Numbered from the stretch's first letter, positions 26,586-36,347 are shown. The stretch: 64,000 nucleotides of DNA from an uncultured Lachnospiraceae bacterium (GCA_945949085.1 CAMFDJ010000004.1:1-64000), one strand, 5' to 3'. The notes: a model not told the origin generated them from the letters alone. A program made the numbers and translations.

Positions 26586-27566
26586 TTATGCCTTAAAACC
26601 CCAGTTGACCATGCATGCGCCGTAAGTCAGTCCTGCACCAAAGCCGGACAGCATCAGTCTGTCGCCCGCCTTGATCCTGCCTGCGCGGGCAAGTTCATCC
26701 AAAAGAACCGGTATCGCTGCACTTGACATATTGCCGCGATACTCCAGATTCGTCGGGAATTTTGTCCTGTCTGCCTTTAAATGCTTTGCCACGGAATCAA
26801 TGATCCGCATATTTGCCTGATGCAGCAAAAACAGATCGATGTCATCTGCTGTCATCTGCATCTGCTCCATGGACTGTTTGATACAATCCGGCACCTGTCT
26901 GGTCGCAAAGCGATAAACCTCCTGTCCGTCCATTTCCACAAAATGTCCTTCATATCTGCCTTCCCTGCAGGAGAGCACATCGCCCTTTGCGCCGTTTGCT
27001 CCCTGCACAAAGCTTGGCATGATCACGCCTGCCTGCCGGTCGCCAAATGTAGCAGCCTCCTTGTTTTCCACAAACACCGCACCTGCGCCGTCTCCAAACA
27101 AAATGCACGTAGATCTGTCCTGATAATCCATCAGCTTAGAGAGCACTTCACTGCCTACGACGAGCGCATTCTGATATAAGCCCGCCTGTATATAAGCACT
27201 TGCCGTCTGCAGTGCAAACAAGAATCCCGAGCAGGCTGCATTTAAATCAAATGCCGTCGCGCCTTCTGCCCCGATTTTGCTTTGTACCTGACATGCCGCG
27301 CAGGGCAAAAGCTCCTGCGGTGAACAGGTCGCCACAATGATCAGATCGACCTCCTCAGCTGTTTTGCCTGCCATGGAAAGCGCATTCTCACACGCCTGTG
27401 CGGCAAGCGATGACACAGTCTCCGTTTCAGCCGCTCTTCTCTCTATAATACCGACACGCTGTCTGATCCATTCATCCGAGGTGTCGACAAGCTTTGCCAG
27501 ATCGTCATTGGTCACAATTCTTTCCGGGAGCGCGCTTCCTGTGCCTGTTATCTGTACTGTTTTCAT
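26586..27566 (-). CDS. fabH: 3-oxoacyl-ACP synthase III
   Basis: 326 residues, usual length. Condenses acetyl-CoA (or a short branched acyl-CoA) with malonyl-ACP to start fatty-acid chains. Catalytic triad C112 (LNAACSGFLFA), H249 (LFLLHQANMRI) and N279 (EYRGNMSSAAIP). It is the last gene of the operon and overlaps the flavin oxidoreductase stop as ATGA. Ribosome site GGAGG precedes ATG. In many Firmicutes fabH opens this operon; here it closes it. Confidence 0.95.
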   Translation of the reverse strand: MKTVQITGTGSALPERIVTNDDLAKLVDTSDEWIRQRVGIIERRAAETETVSSLAAQACENALSMAGKTAEEVDLIIVATCSPQELLPCAACQVQSKIGAEGATAFDLNAACSGFLFALQTASAYIQAGLYQNALVVGSEVLSKLMDYQDRSTCILFGDGAGAVFVENKEAATFGDRQAGVIMPSFVQGANGAKGDVLSCREGRYEGHFVEMDGQEVYRFATRQVPDCIKQSMEQMQMTADDIDLFLLHQANMRIIDSVAKHLKADRTKFPTNLEYRGNMSSAAIPVLLDELARAGRIKAGDRLMLSGFGAGLTYGACMVNWGFKA

Positions 27567-28594
27567 GAAAATTCCTCCATCACCGCGGCAACAGTCTCTA
27601 TCTTTGTTGCACGATAGGCATTACTGCCGCAGAAAAGTAAGCCTTCGCTTACATTGTCGGAAACCGCATTGATCAGTGCCTGCGTGATGCAGTACGGAAT
27701 CTTTGACGGGTCACAGCCCTTGATACAGGTTCTGCAGCTTCCCACAAATCTCTCTCCGCGGTTTACCCTCTCTAAAAATTCATTTCTGATTGCCCGTCCC
27801 GGCATACCAACCGGACTGTTTACGATCACAATATCCTCTTTCTTTGCATCCAGATAGGTCTGCTTATAAGCATCCGATGCATCACATTCCTTCGTGGTAA
27901 CAAAGCGCGTCGCTATCTGCACACCATCTGCACCAAGTGATAACTGATGCTCCATATCCGCTCTTTCATACACACCGCCTGCTGTGACAACCGGCAGATC
28001 GTTTTCTTTTGCAAGTGCGATGATCTTTTTGATCTCATCGTCATAATTCTTTGTGCCTGTCACAGTATAGCTGTCGATCTCTTCTCTCGAAAAGCCCAGA
28101 TGTCCACCGGCCTTTGGTCCCTCAATGACGACAAGATCCGGTTTTCTGTTATATTTCTTCTGCCAGTAATGCAGGATTACCTGCAGCGACTTTTCGCTGG
28201 AGACAATAGGTGCAAGACGGCTGTCGGGTGCTACCGCCGGCAGAGTCATGGGAAGCCCCGCTCCGGAGATGATCAGGTCTGCCCCCGCATCTGCAGCAGC
28301 CTTCACATAGTCCTCATACTGTCTGGTTGCCACCATGATATTCACACCGACGATTCCGCCGTCTGCTATCTCTCTTGCTTTGTTGATTTCCTCTCCGATG
28401 GCTTTCAGGTTACAGGGAATCGGATACCGGTCAAAGTCCGGATCGCGATAGCCGATCTGCGCCGTGGAGATAATGCCGATACCGCCTGCCTTTGCGACAC
28501 TTCCGGCAAGCGATGACAGACTGACGCCAACGCCCATACCGCCCTGAATGACAGGAACCGGCGCGTATAAATCACCAATTTTCAGTCCCATCAT
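27563..28594 (-). CDS. FMN-dependent nitronate monooxygenase/FabK-like oxidoreductase
   Basis: 343-residue TIM-barrel flavoprotein of the 2-nitropropane dioxygenase/YrpB family (PVPVIQGGMGVG near the N terminus, GGHLGFSREE, ADGVQIATRFV). It is longer than the FabK of this operon and has a C-terminal cysteine set in CRTCIKGCDPSKIPYC, which family relatives share and which could bind a metal or cluster. Lying between accDA (stop and start overlap as TGATG, with AGGAGG 5 bases upstream) and fabH (ATGA overlap), it probably acts in lipid metabolism, perhaps as a second reductase. True function not known. Confidence 0.82.
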   Translation of the reverse strand: MMGLKIGDLYAPVPVIQGGMGVGVSLSSLAGSVAKAGGIGIISTAQIGYRDPDFDRYPIPCNLKAIGEEINKAREIADGGIVGVNIMVATRQYEDYVKAAADAGADLIISGAGLPMTLPAVAPDSRLAPIVSSEKSLQVILHYWQKKYNRKPDLVVIEGPKAGGHLGFSREEIDSYTVTGTKNYDDEIKKIIALAKENDLPVVTAGGVYERADMEHQLSLGADGVQIATRFVTTKECDASDAYKQTYLDAKKEDIVIVNSPVGMPGRAIRNEFLERVNRGERFVGSCRTCIKGCDPSKIPYCITQALINAVSDNVSEGLLFCGSNAYRATKIETVAAVMEEFS

Positions 28595-30324
28595 CAATAC
28601 CTCCTGAAGCGTTCATAGCGCTCCTTAGCAATCTCGTCCCCAAATTTTCCGTTGTATCTTTCCAGAAATTCCTGTATCTGTTCTTTCATATAATTTGCAA
28701 TCGTCTCTTCTGTCTGCTTGTCAGCCCCACCATATTCCGGAATGATCTTCTCTATGATGCCAAGGCGCTTTAAATCCTGCGCTGTGATATTCATCACCTC
28801 ACTGGCCTCCTGTGCACGCGAGGAATCCTTCCAGAGAATCGATGCAAAGCCTTCCGGCGAAAGGATGGAGTACGTTGCATTTTCCATCATCCAGACTTCA
28901 TTTCCCACAGCAGTTGCAAGCGCACCGCCGCTGCCGCCTTCTCCGATCAGAATACACAGGACCGGCACCTTGAGTGCTGACATTTCCAGAAGATTTCTGG
29001 CAATCGCTTCCCCCTGTCCGCGCTCCTCTGCCTCGATTCCGCAAAACGCACCGGATGTGTTGACAAAACTGATGATCGGGCGATTGAACTTCTCCGCCTG
29101 CTTCATCAGACGCAGTGCCTTGCGATACCCTTCCGGATTCGGCATACCGAAATTTCTCTCCTGACACTCACGGAATGTCTTACCGCGGACATCTGCAATA
29201 ACGGTCACCGGCTGACTGCCCAAAAATCCGATACCACCGATGAGAGCCTTGTCGTCGCGATACCCTCTGTCCCCGTGTGCTTCGATAAAGATATCAAAAA
29301 TATGCCTGATATAATCTGTCGCCTGCGGACGCTCCACCTGACGGACCGCTTTTACCTTCTCCCATGCTGTTTTCGGCAGAGAGAGCAGTCTTCTCTCTTT
29401 TGCAATCTCTGAAGGTTCAAAATGAAATTCCACCTTCTCATGAAAATTTGCATAGGAACATTCCTTGCACTGATGTGATTTGATCAAAAAGTATAGTGTT
29501 TTCTTGAGATTTTTTCTCTCCACGATGCCGTCAATGAAACCGTGCTCCAATAAAAATTCCGCACTCTGGAACCCCTCCGGGAGTTCCGCACCGATGGTCT
29601 GCTTGATGACACGGGGACCGGCAAATCCGATGAGTGCTCCCGGCTCCGCAATGATGACATCGCCGAGCATGGCAAAGCTGGCAGTCACACCGCCTGTTGT
29701 CGGATCAGTCAGAATCGTGCTATACAAAAGACCCGCTTCTCCATGCTTCTGGATTGCTGCCGAGGTTTTTGCCATCTGCATCAGGGATACGATACCCTCC
29801 TGCATTCTGGCACCTCCCGAGCAGCAGAATAAAAAAACAGGTAATCTGAGCTTTGTCGCTCTCTCAATCGCTCTGGTAATTTTTTCTCCAACCACGTGGC
29901 CCATGCTTGCCATCATAAAACGGGAATCGCAAATACCGATGACCGCCTGCTCTCCAAAAATCTTACAGGTTCCTACCGTCACTGCCTCATGCAGACCCGT
30001 TCTCTCCTTTGCCTCCGCGAGCTTATTTTCATAGCCCTCATATCCCAAAGGATTGCAATCTTCTATATCATCGTACCAATTTTCAAAAGTGCCCGGATCC
30101 GCCACCATCTTAATTCGGTTTTTTGTCTTTACGCGGAAATAACTGTTGCATTCATAACAGATGTATTTGTTTTTCACCACCTTGTGGCGACTGACCATCT
30201 TACCGCATTTAGGGCATTTGATCAGCTTATCTTCCTCCTGCACCTTAGCTGTACTCCCGCTCTCTGATGCTGCAATACCTTTGTTACTGTCTGTTTTTTT
30301 TATATTTTGAAACATCAAATTCAT
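28594..30324 (-). CDS. accDA: Fused acetyl-CoA carboxylase carboxyltransferase, beta + alpha
   Basis: 576 residues joining AccD and AccA in one chain. The AccD zinc ribbon is C37, C40, C56, C59; the beta part extends to about 300 ([21 protein letters not shown]), the alpha part from about 300 to the end ([30 protein letters not shown]). The enzyme transfers carboxyl from carboxybiotin to acetyl-CoA, giving malonyl-CoA. It begins 31 bases after fabF. Biotin carrier (accB) and carboxylase (accC) are not next to it and must lie elsewhere. Two starts three codons apart are possible; neither has a strong ribosome site. Confidence 0.93.
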   Translation of the reverse strand: MNLMFQNIKKTDSNKGIAASESGSTAKVQEEDKLIKCPKCGKMVSRHKVVKNKYICYECNSYFRVKTKNRIKMVADPGTFENWYDDIEDCNPLGYEGYENKLAEAKERTGLHEAVTVGTCKIFGEQAVIGICDSRFMMASMGHVVGEKITRAIERATKLRLPVFLFCCSGGARMQEGIVSLMQMAKTSAAIQKHGEAGLLYSTILTDPTTGGVTASFAMLGDVIIAEPGALIGFAGPRVIKQTIGAELPEGFQSAEFLLEHGFIDGIVERKNLKKTLYFLIKSHQCKECSYANFHEKVEFHFEPSEIAKERRLLSLPKTAWEKVKAVRQVERPQATDYIRHIFDIFIEAHGDRGYRDDKALIGGIGFLGSQPVTVIADVRGKTFRECQERNFGMPNPEGYRKALRLMKQAEKFNRPIISFVNTSGAFCGIEAEERGQGEAIARNLLEMSALKVPVLCILIGEGGSGGALATAVGNEVWMMENATYSILSPEGFASILWKDSSRAQEASEVMNITAQDLKRLGIIEKIIPEYGGADKQTEETIANYMKEQIQEFLERYNGKFGDEIAKERYERFRRY

Positions 30325-30355
30325 CTCTTTTCTCTGCCATACCTTTCACGTGATA

Positions 30356-31591
30356 TCACGCTTCATACTTACGGATCAGGATGCTGGCATTGTGACCGCC
30401 AAAGCCAAGGGAATTGCTAAGCGCAAGCGGCACTTCCTCCGTATAACTTTCCTTGCAGTAATCAAGATCCATTTCCTCTTCACATTCTGTCAGTCCGACT
30501 GTCTTATGGATAAAGCCTTCCTGCACTTCTTTGACACAGGTGATAAATTCCACAGCACCGGCTGCGCCGAGCAGATGTCCGATCATGGACTTCGTGGAGT
30601 TAATCCTGATATTCTTTGCATGTTCGCCAAATGCGTACTTCACCGCTCTTGTCTCAAACAGATCGTTGTGGTGCGTGCTTGTTCCGTGCGCATTGATGTA
30701 AGTCAGCTCCTCCGGTTTTACATTACCGTCAGACAGCGCATTCAGCATCGCTCTTGCCGCGCCGCTTCCGTCCTCTGCCGGGGATGTGATATGGAACGCA
30801 TCCGCACTGCAGCCGTAACCGATGACTTCCGCATATATTTTTGCGCCCCTTTTCTTTGCGTGCTCAAGCTCCTCTAAAATCACGATACCGGATCCCTCTC
30901 CCATGACAAATCCACTTCTGTCTTTGTCAAACGGAATGGAACATCTGTCCACATCCTCACACTCTGTCAGTGCTGTCAGTGCAGAAAATCCTGCGATACC
31001 GATCGGTGTGATGGAACTCTCTGTTCCCCCTGCCACCATGATATCCGCATCCCCGTACTGAATGGTACGGAAAGCCTCTCCGATAGAGTTGGTTCCTGTC
31101 GCACAGGCTGTCACCACATTGATGTTCTTTCCCTTCAGGCCAAAGGCAATGCTGACATTTCCGGCTGCCATATTGCTGATCATCAGCGGTACCAGGAGCG
31201 GTCCGACTCTGCCGGGTCCCTTCTCAGTCAGTCTGCCGACTTCTCTCTCCATAGCCTGCAGACTGCCGATACCGCTGCCGACGCTGACGCCGACCCGGTA
31301 AGGATCCTCTGCCGCCATATCCACTTTGGCATCTTCCAGTGCCTGCTTTGTGGCGGCGACTGCAAACTGACAAAACTGCTCCATACGTCTTGCCGCCTTC
31401 TTATCCATAAATGCAGTCGGGTCAAAATCCTTGACCTGCGCTGCCAGTTTACATTTATACTCTGTTGTATCAAAGTAGGTGATAGGCGCAAATCCCTTCT
31501 TACCCTCTTTGATGCTGTCCCAAAATTCTTCTACACTGTTTCCGATCGGGGTGATTGCACCCATTCCTGTTACTACGACTCTTTTACTCAT
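30356..31591 (-). CDS. fabF: 3-oxoacyl-ACP synthase II
   Basis: 411 residues. Elongating beta-ketoacyl-ACP synthase with catalytic C163 (VTACATGTNS), H302 (INAHGTSTHHND) and H339 (SMIGHLLGAAG), matching the numbering of E. coli FabF. Ribosome site GGAGAGG before ATG. A 154-base gap separates it from fabG upstream; I find no gene or strong hairpin in that gap. Confidence 0.96.
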   Translation of the reverse strand: MSKRVVVTGMGAITPIGNSVEEFWDSIKEGKKGFAPITYFDTTEYKCKLAAQVKDFDPTAFMDKKAARRMEQFCQFAVAATKQALEDAKVDMAAEDPYRVGVSVGSGIGSLQAMEREVGRLTEKGPGRVGPLLVPLMISNMAAGNVSIAFGLKGKNINVVTACATGTNSIGEAFRTIQYGDADIMVAGGTESSITPIGIAGFSALTALTECEDVDRCSIPFDKDRSGFVMGEGSGIVILEELEHAKKRGAKIYAEVIGYGCSADAFHITSPAEDGSGAARAMLNALSDGNVKPEELTYINAHGTSTHHNDLFETRAVKYAFGEHAKNIRINSTKSMIGHLLGAAGAVEFITCVKEVQEGFIHKTVGLTECEEEMDLDYCKESYTEEVPLALSNSLGFGGHNASILIRKYEA

Positions 31592-31745
31592 TCTGTTACC
31601 TCTCCTGATTGAAACCCGGTGATTCTATCTATAATGTTTTACCGTGCATACCATTTTTCGTTTTCTGCGCCATACATGCGCCGCCAGTCCGGCACAATCT
31701 GTGACAATACGATATGCATCCGCTCAAAATAGCTGCCATTCTGCA

Positions 31746-32498
31746 TCAGATGCACATACCACCGTCAACACACAGTACCTGACCTGTGATGTAATCCGCA
31801 TCACTGCTCGCCAGAAACAGTACTGTTTTCGCAATATCCTCTGTCTTACCCATATGCCCCAGCGGAATCATACCGGCAATCTGCTCCTTTGCCTTATCTC
31901 CCATAGCCTGCGTCATATCTGTATCCACAAATCCCGGCGCAACCGCATTGACATTGATGCCGCGGCTTGCCAGCTCTCTTGCCACACTCTTTGTCAGACC
32001 AATCAGTCCGGCCTTTGAAGCCGAATAATTTGCCTGACCGGCATTTCCCATCACACCGCTGACAGAAGCGATGTTAATGATCTTGCCGCTGCGCTGTTTG
32101 ATGAAATACTTGGAAAGATGGCGGATCGTGTTGAACGCGCCCTTCAGGTTCGTATCCAGAACCTTGTCGTAATCCTCCTCTGAGATACGCATGATCAGTC
32201 CGTCTCTCGTGACACCGGCATTGTTGACCAGGATGTCAACTCTTCCAAACTCTTTTATCACATTCTGTACCATTTCCTGGCAGGCTGCAAAATCTGACAC
32301 ATTACACTGAATGGCCTTTGCGCTGCCGCCTGCGGCTGTGATGGTATCTACGGTCTCCTGCGCAGCCTGCTGTGAACCGTTATAATTGACAATTACCGTT
32401 GCGCCGCTTGCTGCAAGTTCAAGTGCGATTGCCTTACCGATTCCACGGCCTGCGCCTGTGACCAGTGCGATTTTACCTTCTAATTTCTTTTCTGCCAT
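31746..32498 (-). CDS. fabG: 3-oxoacyl-ACP reductase
   Basis: 250-residue short-chain dehydrogenase. NADPH-binding TGAGRGIG at 14-21, NNAG at 92-95, catalytic S145, Y158 and K162 (NYSASKAG). Start placed at 32498 because AGGAG lies 8 bases upstream and homologues begin at the same point; an in-frame ATG seven codons earlier lacks a ribosome site. Reduces 3-oxoacyl-ACP in each elongation round. Preceded by fabD with a short gap. Confidence 0.95.
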   Translation of the reverse strand: MAEKKLEGKIALVTGAGRGIGKAIALELAASGATVIVNYNGSQQAAQETVDTITAAGGSAKAIQCNVSDFAACQEMVQNVIKEFGRVDILVNNAGVTRDGLIMRISEEDYDKVLDTNLKGAFNTIRHLSKYFIKQRSGKIINIASVSGVMGNAGQANYSASKAGLIGLTKSVARELASRGINVNAVAPGFVDTDMTQAMGDKAKEQIAGMIPLGHMGKTEDIAKTVLFLASSDADYITGQVLCVDGGMCI

Positions 32499-32533
32499 AC
32501 CGCCATCTCCTGTATCCATTCAAAATAGTTGTA

Positions 32534-33442
32534 TTATGCTAACTTCTCAAGATCTTCCAGCTTGTCAATGTTGATACAGGTCACATCCCTGCTGATCTTC
32601 TTGACAAAACCTGTCAGACTCTTTCCAGGACCGATCTCCACAAATGTTGTGACACCCATTGCAATCATCTGTTCAATGGTCTGCTGCCAGCAAACACTGC
32701 CTGACACCTGTCTGATGAGCAGATCGGCTACCGGTGCGCTGTCTTTCACCAGTGTAGCTTCCACATTGCTGATATAGGGAATCTGCGGTGCTTTAAAATC
32801 TGCTTTTGCAAGCTCATCTGCAAGCTGCTGCCCTGCTTTTTGCATCAGTTGTGAGTGAAACGGTCCGCTGACCTTTAAAGGCACGCATCTCTTCGCGCCT
32901 GCCGCAGCCAGCTTCTCTGCAGCCGCATTTACTGCGCCCTGCTCTCCTGAGATGACGATTTGTCCCGGGCAGTTATAATTTGCCACAGATACAATTCCTT
33001 CTGTCTCCTCGCAGACACGGCGGATTGTATCACCGTCAAGTCCAAGAACTGCCGTCATGGCACCGCCTACCTGATAGGCATCCTGCATATATTTGCCTCT
33101 GCATTTGATGATGCGGAACAGATCTTCCGGCTCAAGCACGTGAGCTGCGGCGAGTGCTGCATATTCTCCAAGGCTAAGACCTGCTGTGATATCAGCCTTG
33201 ATGCCCTTTGCATCCAGCACCTTCCAAAGTGCAATTTCTGTTGCCAGCATCGCAATCTGTGTATATTCCGTAATGTTTATTTTTTCATTTTCCGTGAAAC
33301 AGATCTCTTTTACCGGAAGGCCGCTTGCCTGCTCGGCTATGTCGAAAATTTCCTGTGCCTCGGGATAGCTTTCATAAAAGTCCTTTCCCATTCCTACATA
33401 CTGAGATCCCTGTCCCGGGAAGATAAACGCTGTTTTTCCCAT
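32534..33442 (-). CDS. fabD: Malonyl-CoA:ACP transacylase
   Basis: 302 residues. GQGSQ oxyanion segment at 10-14, nucleophile S90 in GLSLGEYAAL and H196 in SGPFHSQLM are all present. Loads malonyl units onto ACP. Starts 2 bases after the fabK stop, with GGGAG as ribosome site, so it is tightly coupled to fabK. Confidence 0.96.
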   Translation of the reverse strand: MGKTAFIFPGQGSQYVGMGKDFYESYPEAQEIFDIAEQASGLPVKEICFTENEKINITEYTQIAMLATEIALWKVLDAKGIKADITAGLSLGEYAALAAAHVLEPEDLFRIIKCRGKYMQDAYQVGGAMTAVLGLDGDTIRRVCEETEGIVSVANYNCPGQIVISGEQGAVNAAAEKLAAAGAKRCVPLKVSGPFHSQLMQKAGQQLADELAKADFKAPQIPYISNVEATLVKDSAPVADLLIRQVSGSVCWQQTIEQMIAMGVTTFVEIGPGKSLTGFVKKISRDVTCINIDKLEDLEKLA

Positions 33443-33444
33443 TT

Positions 33445-34374
33445 TTATTCTCCCTGGCCCAGCAGACGCTGTGCCTCATCCATGATTTCCGTAATGATTT
33501 CTTTGCAGGACTGTTCCTTTTTGACAAGACCTGCGATCTGACCTGCCATCACAGTTCCGTTGACCACATCACCGTCCACAACTGCCTTTCTGAGTGCACC
33601 CAATGTGAGCTTTTCAAGCTCCATAAAGTCGGCACCTTCCTTCTCGAGACGCTGATACTCCTTAGTCATCTTATTGCGCAGTCCGCGCACGGGGTGTCCT
33701 GTTGACATACCTGTCACGGTAGAATCAATGTCCTTTGCCTTGACGACTGTCTTCTTATAATTTTCATGTACCACTGCCTCAGTGGATACCACAAAACGAG
33801 TTCCGATCTGAACGCCCTGTGCGCCCAGCATCATAGCAGCTGCAAAGCCTCTGCCGTCTGCAATACCGCCGGCAGCAATGACCGGAATGCTGACACGGTC
33901 CACAACCTGGGGCACAAGTGCCATTGTGGTGAGCGATCCGATATGACCGCCGCTCTCCATACCTTCTGCGACAACGGCATCTGCACCTGCCTTTTCCATC
34001 ATGTAAGCCATGGCAACGCTGGCAACAACCGGAATGACCTTGACGCCTGCTGCCTTCCACATCTCCATATATTTGGACGGATTGCCGGCACCCGTTGTGA
34101 CAACCTTGATGCCTTCCTCGACAACCACCTTGGCAATCTGGTCTGCCTCCGGGTTCATCAGCATGATGTTGACACCAAAGGGCTTATCTGTCAGTTCCTT
34201 GCCCTTGCGGATCTGCTCTCTGACAACCTCTGCAGGCATACCGCCCGCACCGATCAGACCCATACCGCCTGCCTCTGAGACGGCTGCCGCAAGATGATAA
34301 TCAGCCACCCATGCCATACCGCCCTGGATGATCGGATATTCGATATTCAATAGCTCTGTGATTTTTGTCTTCAT
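33445..34374 (-). CDS. fabK: Enoyl-ACP reductase II
   Basis: 309-residue FMN- and NAD(P)H-dependent TIM-barrel reductase (YPIIQGGMAWVADYHLAAAVSEAGG at the N terminus, ESGGHIG, GAQGVQIGTRFVVSTEA). It performs the last step of each elongation round in place of FabI, as in streptococci and clostridia, which usually predicts triclosan tolerance. It lies 17 bases after acpP and directly before fabD. Confidence 0.94.
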   Translation of the reverse strand: MKTKITELLNIEYPIIQGGMAWVADYHLAAAVSEAGGMGLIGAGGMPAEVVREQIRKGKELTDKPFGVNIMLMNPEADQIAKVVVEEGIKVVTTGAGNPSKYMEMWKAAGVKVIPVVASVAMAYMMEKAGADAVVAEGMESGGHIGSLTTMALVPQVVDRVSIPVIAAGGIADGRGFAAAMMLGAQGVQIGTRFVVSTEAVVHENYKKTVVKAKDIDSTVTGMSTGHPVRGLRNKMTKEYQRLEKEGADFMELEKLTLGALRKAVVDGDVVNGTVMAGQIAGLVKKEQSCKEIITEIMDEAQRLLGQGE

Positions 34375-34391
34375 AAATTCCTCTACCTTGA

Positions 34392-34625
34392 TTATGCTTC
34401 TACGCCTTTGTCCTGCATATATTTGATGATAGCGCCGACAGTTGTGATGTTCTCCAGATCCTCTGAAGGAATTTCAATGCCGTACTCTTCCTCAAATGCC
34501 ATAACAAGCTCGAATAAGTCCAGAGAGTCAATATCCAAGTCCTCTTTAAAACGTGTTGCTTCTGTGATTTCTACATCCTCCAGATTTAACTGCTCTTCGA
34601 TAATCTCTTTTACTTTTTCTAACAT
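34392..34625 (-). CDS. acpP: Acyl carrier protein
   Basis: 77-residue acidic ACP with phosphopantetheine site S34 in DIDSLDLFEL. Start at 34625 chosen for the AAAGGGAAGG ribosome site and for agreement with family starts; the longer open frame adds 23 Lys-rich residues that fall across the operator region. First gene of the fatty-acid operon, directly downstream of the FabT-like palindrome. Confidence 0.95.
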   Translation of the reverse strand: MLEKVKEIIEEQLNLEDVEITEATRFKEDLDIDSLDLFELVMAFEEEYGIEIPSEDLENITTVGAIIKYMQDKGVEA

Positions 34626-34678
34626 GTTGATACCTTCCCTTTCTCTTTTCATTTTTGTCTGTTTTATTTGATTTTCTA

Positions 34679-34699
34679 ATAGTTTGAGTTTCAAACTAT
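34679..34699. promoter_or_regulatory. FabT-like operator palindrome
   Basis: AGTTTGA-GTT-TCAAACT with two more matching bases each side, a perfect inverted repeat. It resembles the FabT (MarR family) site known from Streptococcus, and lies just downstream of the -10 element, where a bound repressor would block transcription. A further half site (TTTGAA) lies at 34704-34709. No marR/fabT gene is in the window. Confidence 0.7.
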
Positions 34700-34706
34700 T
34701 TATTCA

Positions 34707-34735
34707 AACATAATTCCTTTACGACTGTTTGTCAA
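34707..34735 (-). promoter_or_regulatory. Promoter of the fatty-acid operon
   Basis: Minus-strand TTGACA (34735-34730), 17-base spacer, TATGTT (34712-34707). The predicted start of transcription falls at the edge of the palindromic operator. Confidence 0.75.
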
Positions 34736-34744
34736 GCATATTTT

Positions 34745-34792
34745 GAAAAAAATTCCCTCAATAGCTGCAACTGCTATCGAGGGAAACTTTTT
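34745..34792. terminator. Terminator between HTH-AbrB gene and fatty-acid operon
   Basis: TTCCCTC-A-ATAGC pairs with GCTAT-C-GAGGGAA (34754-34785), with A-rich left flank and CTTTTTT on the right. On the minus strand it ends the HTH-AbrB transcript before the fab promoter. Confidence 0.85.
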
Positions 34793-34852
34793 TCACGCTA
34801 TAAATTCATCCGCCGTTGTTACCCGCCACCGGCAGGATGCCAAAAAAGAAAT

Positions 34853-35275
34853 TCAAGATGATGACGATTGCGCCATATGAAGCATTTCAAGCAATCCCTT
34901 TTCTTTGACCAGGGCAATTCCCTGTCCCTCATCACCCAGGACGATCAGATTGTCGCCCGGTTGGATGTCAAAAACTTTTCTCGCTTTTGCCGGAATGACA
35001 ATCTGCCCCTTTTCCCCCACTTTTACCATGCCGAAAATATGTTTCCCCTTCGGCGGAACAGTCAATCCAAAGGCCCTATCCTTTTTATAATTGACCAGAT
35101 CATCCACAGACACGCCAAAGACATTTGCCAGAGCAACGCATTTGTCTATGTCAGGCAGAGATTCCCCTGTCTCATATTTTGACAGCGTCTGCCTGGATAC
35201 ATTGATCTTTTCCGCAAGCTCCTCCTGAGACATATTATGAAATTTCCTGAGTTCTGACAGATTTTCCGCAAACAT
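34853..35275 (-). CDS. XRE-type HTH plus AbrB-like transcription regulator
   Basis: 140 residues. An N-terminal Cro/C1 helix-turn-helix at about 3-60 (MSQEELAEKINVSRQTLSKYE) is joined to a SpoVT/AbrB swapped-hairpin domain at about 80-128 (VKVGEKGQIVIPAKARKVFDI). Such fusions are common small regulators in Firmicutes, often of transition-state or stress genes; the target is unknown. It starts inside the last 41 bases of the acyltransferase gene in another frame, with GGAGG upstream, so the two are probably co-expressed. Confidence 0.85.
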   Translation of the reverse strand: MFAENLSELRKFHNMSQEELAEKINVSRQTLSKYETGESLPDIDKCVALANVFGVSVDDLVNYKKDRAFGLTVPPKGKHIFGMVKVGEKGQIVIPAKARKVFDIQPGDNLIVLGDEGQGIALVKEKGLLEMLHMAQSSSS

Positions 35276-36347
35276 TTTCTTTTTTTCCTCCGATTCCGCA
35301 GATGCACCATCTCAAAAATGGGATACGGCTGATGACCTGATACCAAACAAACGCCCCCGCAAATGCAGCAATGCCGACAAGCAGATATGTGACAACGACA
35401 GGTAACCCCTCTGCATATCGGGATAAATACCACGCACTCATTGCCAGCGGCAGATAGTGGAACAGATAGAGACCCCATGACTGCTTTGTCATCCACTTGG
35501 AAAAAGCATTTTGGAAATTCCCCCACTTTTTCATACATGACAGGACTGCCAGTGTTGCCATCCATGCAAACAGATTACATGGAAATGTATCTAATACCAC
35601 ATGCTCTGCATAGGGCTGTCCCCAATACAAAACAGTAAATACAATCCCCGTGATGACGGCTGCAAGCGATAATGGCAGCCACCATTTTTCCAACCGGTCC
35701 ATGACCGCATCATGTGAAAAGATCAAATATCCCAACAGAAATCCCAGTCCGTAAATGCCGAAGCGGTACACTACGATCACCGGCACGTTGCAAATATTGG
35801 CGCTTCCCCATATCACGACCGCAAACGCAATCAAAACAGGCACATTGACCCTGTCACACCGGTTGTACAATTTATCCTTCTCTATTTTCCGAAACAGGAC
35901 AAGCAGGACAGAAAACACCCAAAGCAACTGAATATACCAAAGCGGTCCTGTTCCGCTGACAGCCATGATCAGATAAAGAACCGGTTTCGGCACTGCGCCC
36001 ATACTTTCAAATGCACCGCTGATCAGCATATTGTAGTAGCCGAGAATCCATCCGAAGACAAATAATCCCAAAGTAGACGGGACCAACAGCTTGCGGGTCC
36101 TTGACTTCACAAACTCCTTGTGCGAGTGCTGATCCAGATAAAATCTGGCGCTCATACCGGAGACCACAAACAAAAGAAGCATGAACCAGGGGTAGACCAT
36201 ATACTGAAAGGCATCCTGGTATTGCACATCACAAAACGGACCGATGACCCCGCCTGTCACAATCCCATTAAACATAAAAATGACGTGATACAAAACGACC
36301 GTGACCACTGTCATCCACTTGATATTGTCTATGTAGGTTTTTCTCAT
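35235..36347 (-). CDS. Acyltransferase 3 family membrane protein
   Basis: 370 residues with about ten membrane helices, starting MRKTYIDNIKWMTVVTVVLYH, where the histidine is the conserved acyltransferase 3 residue. Such enzymes O-acetylate surface glycans, peptidoglycan or small molecules. Start at 36347 chosen for AAAGGTGG upstream; an in-frame ATG 29 codons earlier would encode a hydrophilic stretch spanning the likely promoter. Substrate unknown. A TATAAT element at 36381-36386 lies 35 bases before the start. Confidence 0.82.
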   Translation of the reverse strand: MRKTYIDNIKWMTVVTVVLYHVIFMFNGIVTGGVIGPFCDVQYQDAFQYMVYPWFMLLLFVVSGMSARFYLDQHSHKEFVKSRTRKLLVPSTLGLFVFGWILGYYNMLISGAFESMGAVPKPVLYLIMAVSGTGPLWYIQLLWVFSVLLVLFRKIEKDKLYNRCDRVNVPVLIAFAVVIWGSANICNVPVIVVYRFGIYGLGFLLGYLIFSHDAVMDRLEKWWLPLSLAAVITGIVFTVLYWGQPYAEHVVLDTFPCNLFAWMATLAVLSCMKKWGNFQNAFSKWMTKQSWGLYLFHYLPLAMSAWYLSRYAEGLPVVVTYLLVGIAAFAGAFVWYQVISRIPFLRWCICGIGGKKENVCGKSVRTQEIS

